Shown: piece after piece, positions 1 to 9,100 of the stretch
Layout: every line of letters starts with the position of its first letter
How positions within the stretch are numbered: the first letter of the stretch is position 1
Origin: Chlamydomonas sphaeroides
Lineage: Eukaryota > Chlorophyta > Chlorophyceae > Chlamydomonadales > Chlamydomonadaceae
NCBI GenBank assembly: GCA_001662425.1
Contig: BDDC01002763.1
Span: forward strand, 1-10,613
Direction: 5' to 3'
DNA: 10,613 nt
Program-made: the position numbers and the translations under genes
Notes under the pieces: model-generated
Database searches by the model: none
Told to the model about the DNA's origin: nothing
The model's input: the letters and a program-made list of their open reading frames with translations, nothing else

Positions 1-180
1 CATCCCCATCTCCTCCTCCCCAGGCAAGCAGTCCTTCACCGCCTGCCACCCCCGTCCTACCATCCCCATCTCCTCCACCCCAGGCAAGCAGCCCTTCACC
101 ACCCGCTACCCCCGTCCTACCATCCCCATCTCCTCCTCCCCAGGCAAGCAGCCCTTCACCGCCCGGTAGTCCCCTTCTGG
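1..180 (+). repeat. 60-bp tandem repeat, 3 copies, coding (20-residue period)
   Basis: Copies lie at 1-60, 61-120 and 121-180; the third diverges in its last 15 bases or so. Each copy encodes a 20-residue unit containing SPSPPPQASSPSPP. Copies 1 and 2 differ at five bases, all third codon positions and all synonymous, which supports this reading frame. The array begins exactly at the window edge, so it probably continues upstream. Confidence 0.95.
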
Positions 181-3100
181 TGCCTCCCTCACCTCCCCCT
201 TCATCGAATGGTTCCCTTCCCTCGAACATGGCATCGTCGCCGCCTCCCTCGCCCCCTCCTCAGCAAAGTGGCTCGCCACCGACGGGCAGCCCTCCCCCAC
301 CAGCTCCTTGGTCGAATGGCTCTAGTCCTTCAAATAATTCTTGGTCGCCGCCGCCACCGCCGTCGGGGATGGCCGCGCCGCAGTCACCGCCTCTCGCAAC
401 GCAGCCGCCGCAGCCTTTGTCGCCCCCGCTGCCTCTCCCCGGCCCCCAACCCGCCTCCCCGTTGCCGCTGGCGCCAACCCCAGTGGCAACCCCCGCTCCC
501 TGGCCTGGGCCCCAGCCGCCTTCGTCGCCATCTCCAGCGCCGCCCTCCACCATGCCCTCCCAGCCCATGCCACCATCACCTTCCCCGCCACCGCTCCCCT
601 CACCACCACCACCGTCGCCGCAGCCGCCCTTGCCGCAGCCCCCATCGCCAGTACCCCCTTTACCGCCGCCTCCCTCTCCATCCCCATCCGCGCCACCGCC
701 CCCGGTACCGCCGGCCCCCTCGCCACAGCCTCCTTCTCCTCCGCCCCCCTCGCCGCAGCCTCCTTCGCCACCGCCCCCCTCGCCGCAGCCTCCTTCGCCA
801 CCGCCTCCCTCGCCGCAGCCTCCCCCCACGCCACCGCCCCCAACGCCACCGCCTCCCAGCCCTCCGCCCAGCCCTGGACCACCGTCGCCGGCGCCCCCCT
901 TCCCAGCGCCGCCGTCCCCGCGCCCCCCTCCCCTGCCGCCCTCCCCCTTGGACCTCTCCTTGACAGAGGCTGCATCCCCGCCGCCCCCTGTCGAGATCGT
1001 GAGTGAACCGCTGCAGTTCCTGGGCCGCACCGCCCCGCCTAGCGTGCGGCCATCGACCAACTGGTCGCTCCCTCCCACCCACCGCCCAGCGCCCTCTGCG
1101 ACATCCGTCTAGCGCGTCTCGACCTCCCTGCAGGTCTCCTCGTGCTGCCTGGCCCTGGCCCTGATCGTGTGGGCCACCTCCGCCCTCCGCCCCTCCGCCC
1201 CCTCCGCCGCTCCGCCCCTCCGCACACTCCACCCCCTCGGCCCCCTGCACCTCCGTTCCCCGGCGCAGGTGGGGGAGCTGCCCAGCGAGGCCGCGGCGCC
1301 GCCCCCTCCCGCGGCCATCCCCGACACAGAGCCGCCCGAGGTGCGCGCCCGGCGAGGGGCCACGGGCGGGGCGTAGCGTGGCGACGGGGCGGCAGGCCAT
1401 TGGGTGGTGCCCCCAACAGCCCCCTTGCGAGCACCACGGCTGCTTGCCGTGGGGCGCCGCTGCGGCAGGCTACGGCCCGGGTTGGGCCGGAGCCCCCACT
1501 CCATGCGGCCATGCCTCCTGGGGGCCCCCCTCCCGCTACTCGCCGACCCAGGCACAGCCAGCTGTGTGGCAGCCCTGCTCGCCGCCCTGCAGGGTACCCA
1601 GAGGGCCAACCTCCTGGAGGGCAGTGCATCCGTGTGCAGGGCCACGTAGGAGCACCACCTCACCGACCGCTGCGCCGCAGGTCACGCTCGCCGGCCCCTC
1701 CCTGCTGACGCTCGAGGTGTACTCGGCCTACGTGGAGCAGGGCGCCTCGGCGCTGGACCGCCGCGAGGGGCGGCTGCCGGTCCGCGTGTCGCCCACGCAG
1801 CTCAACACCTCGGCAGTCACGCCCGCCGGGCAGCCGCTTAGGGTGGGCCGACGGGTCGATTGTGCCGGAGGGTGCTGGGCCAGCCGAGCGGCCGCCAGCT
1901 GTCGAGCACCAGTATGCTGCTACCCTGCTGCCGAGAACGATCATGATGACGATGATGCTGATGCTGATGCGCCCTACGCATGTAGGTCACCTACACGGCT
2001 GTGGACGGAGCGGGCAACGTGGGGCTGCAGCAGCGGCTGGTGGTCATCGCCGACAGCTGCGCGGCGGGCGGCAGCGAGTTCCGCTGCCCCGACACGCTCA
2101 AGTGCAGCGTGTTCCGGAGCTGCAAGGCCGTCCTGGCGGCGAGCGGCGGCCAGCAGGCAGACACCAAGCAGCAGGTGGGGCCGCGGCAGCGCCGCCAAGG
2201 GAGGGCGGCGCGGCACGGCAGGGGCCCTGCGCAGTGGCCCGCGGCCCGTGCCCACCGAGCCTGCCCGGATCCCACCGCTGCTGCAACCTAACCTTTTCCT
2301 CGCCGGGCCCCATGGCTGTGCTCCTTTCTCCTTCCGCCATCATCGACTTTCCGACCACCCCCAGGCTCTGCAGCGGCGGCCCGACACCATCCCGCCCGTG
2401 CTCACCGTGCTGGGCAGCGGCACCCGCTTCGCCACGCCCAGCGGCGGCAGCGGCATGATCACCGTGGTGCGGGTAGGCGATGCCTACGTAGACGCGGGCG
2501 CCAACGCCACGGACGAGATCCCGGGCCCGCCGGGGCAGCCGCCCACCTTCGTCCAGCTGTCGGCCGTGGCAACCATCACCAGCCCCTCGGGCCAGGAGGT
2601 AGCTGCGATCAGCACCGCCAGCCCTACAGGTGGGCCCGGCTGTGGCGTCATGCAGGGGTTGCGCTGTCGCCGCTGCGGCCCCTTGCAAACCTGTTGGTGC
2701 CCGCACACCCGCCACCGGCCGCGAATGCAGGTTGTTGCTGTGACATCTCTCTTGCCATGCGCCCATTGTTCCGCCGCTACTGGGCAGCAGCTCTGCCCCT
2801 TGTCCATGGCGTGCATCCGCCCCCCTCGCAACACTATGCCCGGCCATCCCTGTGCCGCAGGCAACGACACCGAGCTCAGCCTGCCGTACCTGGTGACGTA
2901 CCGCGCCGTGGACGATGCCGGCAACGCGGCGCGCCTCGTGCGCCGCCGCGTCTACGTGCTGTGCCGCTCGCCCGAGTTCACCTGCCCCCCGGACGACCCC
3001 TCCGAGCCCCTCACCTGCAGCGCTGGCGGCATCTGCGGCGTGGCCGAGACCCGCACTCAGATCACCGGCGGCGCGGTCGCCGACAACGCCACCACGGCCG

Positions 3101-6100
3101 CCTCGCAGCTGGTGCCGCGCTTCGTGCTCAACTCGGTCAGCACCATCGTCATCCCCCAGGGCGCCAGCTACCAGCCCTGCCGCGGAGGGGTGACCAGCCA
3201 GTGCGAGCCGGGCGCCACCGCCACTGTGAAGTCGCCGGGCGACCTGAGCGGCCAGGTCAGTACACTGCAGCAGCGTAGCGCAGCGCAGCGCAGCGACGGG
3301 GCTGCGGCCTCTGCGGTGCCTGCAGTTCTCGCTCACCATCCATCGCTTGCTGTTCCTATCAGCCATTTGACTCAGGCGTGTAGCACGACAAGGCGTGTGG
3401 CATGGTGAGCTCGCAGGGAAGGTCGACCTTCGCGGTCCCTCTGTGCCCCGCCCCCGCAGATCCGGGCGTGCGCCGCGGGCGTCGCCAGCCCGCAGCCGTT
3501 TGATCTGGTGGGGCTGCAGTACTGCGGCATCGACACCCGGTTGCCCGGCAACTACACCATCACCTTCCATCTCACCTGGCCATCCGTGGGGGAGGTGGTG
3601 CTGTACAGGTGTGTGCGTGCGGATGGACGGTTCCTGTGGGGCAGCAACAAGCTGGCGTCCGTAAGCGCCCGTACGATGAAACCTAGCAAGAGGGTGCTTT
3701 GCCTTGCGAATAGGGACACGCAGCACGGCCGAGGCGTGTTTGGCCATGCGCCAAGACGACATCGCGGCGGCCTGGGGCCCTGCTCGCAGGACGCTGGTGG
3801 TGGAGGCTCAGTGCGCGGGCGAGCGCGTGTGCTCCGACGGCCGCTGCTCCGTGGACGGAGCCTGCGCGGGAGAGCTGGGCAGCGGCTCGGGATCCAGCAG
3901 GCCGCCGCCCAACGCGGCGCCAGTGCTGACGCTCAGCGTGTCGGAGGCGCTTGGCCTTCAGGTGAGGCGGCACAGTGCGCTGCATCCTTGCCCATGCCGC
4001 CAGCTCAACTGGATTCATCCTACCGCCTGCGGTGCTCTCTGTGTCCCTCACACGAAGGTCTCCGTCAAGCGCGGCATTGCGTACCAGCGGTGTGCCGCGG
4101 ACCAGGCGCCCAGCGCGGAGCGGCCGTGTGAGCCGCTTGGCACTGCCACCGACGCAGAGGACGGGGACCTGACCGCCCAGGTGGGGTTGAGGGTCGTCAG
4201 CAACATGGCAGGAAGCCGGACAATCACGCAGTCGAGCAGTGCGAGCGAGCTGCTGACCGTTCGGCCTTTCCCTTCTTCTGCCCTCGCAGATTGCGCTGTG
4301 CCCGCCTGACGACTGCGCCAAGACGCAGTGCCAGGCCCACTGGGCCGACCGCAAGCAGCCGTCCGAGTGCGGTGTGGACACCGCCAACGGCGACCTCGAC
4401 GCCACGTTTGACCTGCGGTTCGTGGTGTACGACAGCAAGGGCGCCTCCGCCAGCGCGGTGCGCACCATCAAGGTCGTCAGCCCGTGCGCTGCGGGCGAGG
4501 AGTACTGCGAGGAGGCGGTGACGGGCGGCGGCAGTCGCCGGGTGTGCAGCGCCGTCAGCTGCGAGGAGCGCCGGCGCGTGCAGGCGCTGTCGCAGGCGCC
4601 CCTGGCTCAGCCGCCGCGGCTGTTCCTTCTGCCGGGCTCCCACACTGCCAACCTGTCCACGGTAAGGGCGTACGGGGGGCGGGGCGCGTGCGCCGGGGCC
4701 ATGGCCATGTTGCGCGCCGGGGTCGTGTGACCGCTCCCACGCAGCGCCTAGCTGGCGACGTGCCCATTCCGCATCTGTCTTACCGCAGGCTGAGGCCAGC
4801 CAGTCCGCGTTCCTCGGCTATCGCCAGCCTGCGCCCTTCAGCCTGGCGCCCTGTGCCAACTTCGCCGCTGGGTCGCCGCCCGCCTCGTGCGCCGCCACCG
4901 CCAACGACACCGCCGACGGCGACGTCACGGCCTCCATCACCGCCGTCGTGGCGCCGCTCTGCCCCGACGCCGCCGCCAGCTGCGTCGGCTGCAGCGTGGC
5001 CGGCCTCACCACGGGCGCCTGCCTGCCGGGGCGCTACCGCGTCACGTACGCCGTCACGGCCACCGGCGGCCGCACCAGCCGTACCCTGGATGTGGCGGTG
5101 GAGCAGGTGGGTGCGGTGGGGGGTCGCCTGGGGACCAGGGGCGGCCGCACTGGGGTCGGTGGGTTGCGCTGCTCTCGCTACTGCGGCAATCGTGGGCGCT
5201 CGTGACCTGCGGCCCGGCGCCTGCTCGCCCTCTCTGCCTGGCCCTCGTGGGCCTGAGCCAGCGCACTCACGGCACCCTTCGTTGTGCACCTCTCTGCGCC
5301 TTCCTGCCTGGGCCGCTTCCGCTCGCAGCTGACGAGCACCGTAATCGAGCTGCGGCTGTTCCACAACCGCAACGCCGAGGGCTCCAACAACCGCTCCGCT
5401 GCCGAGGCCTTCGCGGCGCGCCTCGCATCCAATGCCACCGCGCGCCTGGCTGTGCTGGAGCCTATACTGACGGTGAGGCTTCACGTTGGTAGCCTTCGAA
5501 GACATAATCTGTACACAATGACAGGTTGCATGATGAGATCGGTTAACTTTCATGGTACGAGCCCATCCTTGCCGAGCTTATTCTTGCGGCCGGGCGACGT
5601 TGCGCTTGTCAGAGGGTCGTTCTTGAAGGCTGCGCTGAGGGTCTGTCGTGCAGTACGGATTTGTGCCGTCTCAGCTCTATCCCGTACTTGTCTGCCGCAG
5701 GCTTTGGGTATCTCCCTCGGCAGCGTGCGCTCCCTGGCTCTCCAGTCCGCACCCGAGCTGGTGTCGGTACCCGCCATGGCCAACGGCACCCCCGCCAGCT
5801 ACATCGTTCGGGTGCGGCCCTACAGCCAACATGTCACGCCTGCTAGCTCTTCAAGAAGCACCTGCGGCGCCGCTCCTTGCCTGTCCCCGATCGACCGCGG
5901 GCACCGCCCTGCTTTAACTGCCGCCGTGTGTGTGTCCCGCAACCCTGGCCCCGGCCCAGGTGGTGATCACTGTGACCACGGGCAGCAGCGCGGTCGCGGA
6001 CAGCACCGGGCTGCTGACAGCCTTCGCCGTAGCATCCGGCCTAGAGAACGGCGGTGGCACGTCAGCCCGCCGCCGCAGCGCGCTCGAGTCGCTGGCGGCA

Positions 6101-9100
6101 GCGGCGGGCAGGGCGGTCGTGCCGCCAAGTGCCATGCTGCCATGGGAGCTGCCGGCAACAGCAACAGCCTCGCGCCGCCGGTCCGCGGAGGGCAGCAGCC
6201 GGCGGCAGCTGGGCGCGACGGCGGTGCTCCTGCACGCCATTGAGCGCGGGCTGCTAGGACTTGGGGGCCCGTGCGAGGAGCAGGAGCGGCCGCAAGTCAC
6301 GCGCGAGGACACTGCAGACCCCAGCAGCAAGCGGCGCAGGAGCCAAGCGCCCGGGTCGAGCGATGTGCTCGCGGCTGGCAGCGACAGCAACCCACAGCAC
6401 GGCGACGAGGGCGACGAGGGCAGCGACCTGGCAGGCGAGCCGCATGCGAACGTGCCAACTCACTCCCACAACACTAGCGCCCCGCAGCAAGGCGACGGCC
6501 CCGCCAGCGACCATGACCTGGCGGCAGCAGCCTCTCCGCTCGCGGCCTTTGCTGCCGTGCAGCAGCAGCTGGGCGCCGTGCTGGCGCTGCTGGACATGGG
6601 CGCCAGCGGCGCGCGACCGCAGGCTGCGACGGCCGCGGAGGAGGCGGCTGCCGGACCGCGCCTACGCAGGTCGCTGCAGTCCTCCTCCTCCTGCGGCACA
6701 GCGCTGAGCTCGCCCGACGCCGCCCTGGCCGCGGCGCTGGGCCTGGCCGCGGTGGGCGACGTCAACTCCACCTGCGTCACGCCGCAAGGTAGCACCCTTG
6801 GCGGTGGCGCTGGGCAGCATGCGGCTTCAGCTGTTGCAGGCGGCGGGAGCCCATAGCCCTCACTCGCGCACCCGCAAAGGCTGTTGGGCCTGCGAGGGAA
6901 CCTTGTTAGCGTCCTTACCTCCCCTCTCCATATCATGTCATCACATCACCAACACCCCACTCATCCGGAGTCCCTGCTAGCAGGTCGTGCCGCGTACGCC
7001 AGGCCGTTGTAGGCTGTTGACGGCCGTTCACCTTTCCGCCTGCCTCCTGCCTTCCTGCCCGCCCCACCCTCCCGCCCGCAGTGGACCTGGTGGGCCTGGC
7101 GGTGGGGCTGCTGGCGGGCAGCGTGTCGCAGCTGGGCACGCTGGCGGAGGCCATGGAGCAGCAGCAGGTGGGCTGCGGCAGGGGCGCGGCAGCAGGGGCG
7201 CGCTGGCAGCCCAGGCAGCGGCAGCGGCAGCCACGGCCCTGCCCTCCCGCATGCCCTCCCCGCTGCCGCCCGCTGCGCCAGGCCGCCATGGTGCCGCTGC
7301 TGGCCGCTGTCGACGGCAAGTTCTCCACGCAGGACGAGGTGCGGCTGCGTGAGCTCCCGGGGGCGCCTGCCTGCGGCAGACCGCCAGACCGTCCAGGCAG
7401 CGGTGCATTGTGTGCTTGAAGCCCACGGCCGGCGCCCACCCCTTCTCCCGCTGCCGTGCCTTCAGGCCTACCGCGCCGGCATCGTGGCGCTGTCGGACGC
7501 AGCCCGCGCCGCGCAGGCCCAGCTGGGGGCCCGCCTGGACGAGGCGGGCGCGCTGCTGGGCGCTGCGGCCGAGGCGGACTCCGCCAACGCCGCCGCGCTG
7601 GCAGCCACCCTGGGCCTGCTGCAGGTACGGCCCGCGAATCCGCTGACACGACCAGCGCCCTGCACCGCTGCCGCGACCCCACCCCGCCCACGTCCTCGCC
7701 CGCGATGTGCCGTTGTAACACATGTGCCGTACCCGCCACGTGCCGCCGTAACCGCTCCGCCCAGGCCGCGCTCAACGAGGCGGGGGAGGTCACGAGCCGC
7801 GCCGCCGCGACTGCTGCCGTCGTGCTGGAGGGCATGGGCGACGCGCTGCTCGAGAGCACCCCGGAGTCGGTGGAAGAGTACTCCGCCTGCCTCACAGCCA
7901 GGGGCGTCAGCAAGTCGTTTGCCTTTCAGACCTCCGCCGTCGCCTCGCGGGCCGCCGCCAACGCGACCGCCATGTACCAGTCGCTGGCGGCCGAGCTGGC
8001 CGCCGCCGGCGGGCAGCGGCGCCGGCGCGGCAGGGCGCTGGCGGGCGCCGGGGCGGAGGAGCTGCAGCAGCTACGGGCCGGGGGGGCGCTGCATAGGGAG
8101 CTGTCGCAGGCGGCGAGGGCGGCCGATCAGGCGGCACTGGCGGGCCGCTGCGCCTGGCCCCACTGGCTGCGCGGGCTGCCTGCCTGGCTGCAGCGCGCCG
8201 CGGTGGCGGGGGCGCAGAACCTGCTGCGGCCGCTGGGCCTGCACCGGATGCTGGGGCCGGTCCTTGGAGCGCCGTGTGCCGACGAGGGCGCTGTGCTGCC
8301 GGCGACGGGCTTGGGCGGCGCCGAGGACGACGCGGGGCCTCGCGAGGGCGAGGAGGGGCAGGCCTGGGTGCCGCGTTGGAACCGCCGCTACAGCCCCACC
8401 GCGTCGCTTGTGGCGGGCGCCGGCGTTGGCGAGGGCCAGTGGGCGGAGGAGCCCGGGGATGGGGGAGATGGGTGGCACAACGGCGTCGACAGCAGCAGCC
8501 GCGGCAGCAGCCGCGCGCTGCTGGCCGCGGACGGCGGCAGCGGCAGCAGCGGTAGCAGCAGCTTGTTCGGGGGCTACAACCTGCCCACTGGCGAGGAGTA
8601 CGACTACAGCCTGTGGGATGTGCGCAACGCGGAGCGCCTGCGCACCGCCGGCCTCAACAACAAGGTTCTGGTGGGGCTGCTGCTGCACCAGGTGAGAAGC
8701 AGGGCGGGCGGCGCGTGGAGGCGGCACGTGTCAACAAGACTGGCTAGCAAGGACGTGGGTTAGCTCATGCTTGATGGACACCCCAATTGCCGTCCGTGCT
8801 CAGGTGCGGCGCAGCAACGCCGACATCCGGGCCACCAGCGGCGCCGACGGCACCATATGCCGAGCGTCCAGCTTCGACGGCCTGGTGGTCGGCTGCGACG
8901 GGGACAAGGCCAACGACGTGACCCTCACTTCCGGCGACCTGGGCGGCATCGGCGTCGACCCCGTCTTCAACCGCCACAGCGCGCTGTACGACGACGCAGC
9001 TGAGCCGTCCAACTTCTACAACACCAGCCAGGTGCGTGCGGGGGCTGCTGCTGCTGCTGGGCTCCCAGCGCTCCTGCTTGTGTTGTCACCTGCCGTGCAA

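Larger units (their letters stand above)
1..998 (+). other. Ser/Pro-rich (hydroxyproline-rich glycoprotein type) stalk, first exon in window
   Basis: The frame with codons starting at base 3 is open from the window edge to a donor GTGAGT at 999 and encodes about 332 residues made mostly of Pro and Ser. SPPPP, SPSP, PPSP and QPPSP blocks dominate from about base 590 onward; Ser/Asn-Gly-Ser sequons lie around 205-345. Such blocks are prolyl-hydroxylated and arabinosylated in volvocine wall and flagellar proteins and form stiff polyproline-II rods. There is no hydrophobic stretch, so the region should be extracellular if the protein enters the secretory pathway; the signal peptide must lie upstream of the window. 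Pherophorins have similar Pro-rich rods, but the Ig-like modules downstream do not fit that family. Confidence 0.85.

Noticed and set aside
1..180. CRISPR-like or regulatory repeat array
   Set aside because: The copies are directly adjacent with no spacers and encode a Pro-rich peptide in an open frame; it is a coding minisatellite.
208..1006. Overlapping plus-strand frames (208-963, 341-1006) in the Pro-rich region
   Set aside because: These are the other two frames of the Ser-Pro repeat. The silent substitutions between repeat copies fit only the frame starting at base 3.
1134..1376. Start of a separate secreted-protein gene with a signal peptide-like CCLALALIVW
   Set aside because: There is no ATG, the frame stops at 1374-1376, and the exon joins cleanly in phase 0 to exons on both sides. 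It is better explained as intron or an extended exon 2.
2599..2600. Donor GTAGCT after the GAG codon ending at 2598
   Set aside because: Using it leaves phase 0, while the exon at 2861 needs one extra base. The donor at 2630 keeps the frame and completes the module.
1378..3408. 676-codon plus-strand frame read as a single intronless gene
   Set aside because: It contains true exon sequence in places (1681-1842, 2365-2629, 2861-3255) but reads exon 1986-2174 out of frame, destroying VTYTAVDGAGN, and translates intron sequence with no domain match.
2098..3762. 554-codon open frame on the minus strand, and several other long antisense frames (for example 260-1078, 6933-7913, 9855-10580)
   Set aside because: They lie opposite coding exons and introns of the plus-strand gene, have Arg/Gly/Ala-rich translations without any domain, and are expected by chance in DNA with so few A/T-rich stop codons.
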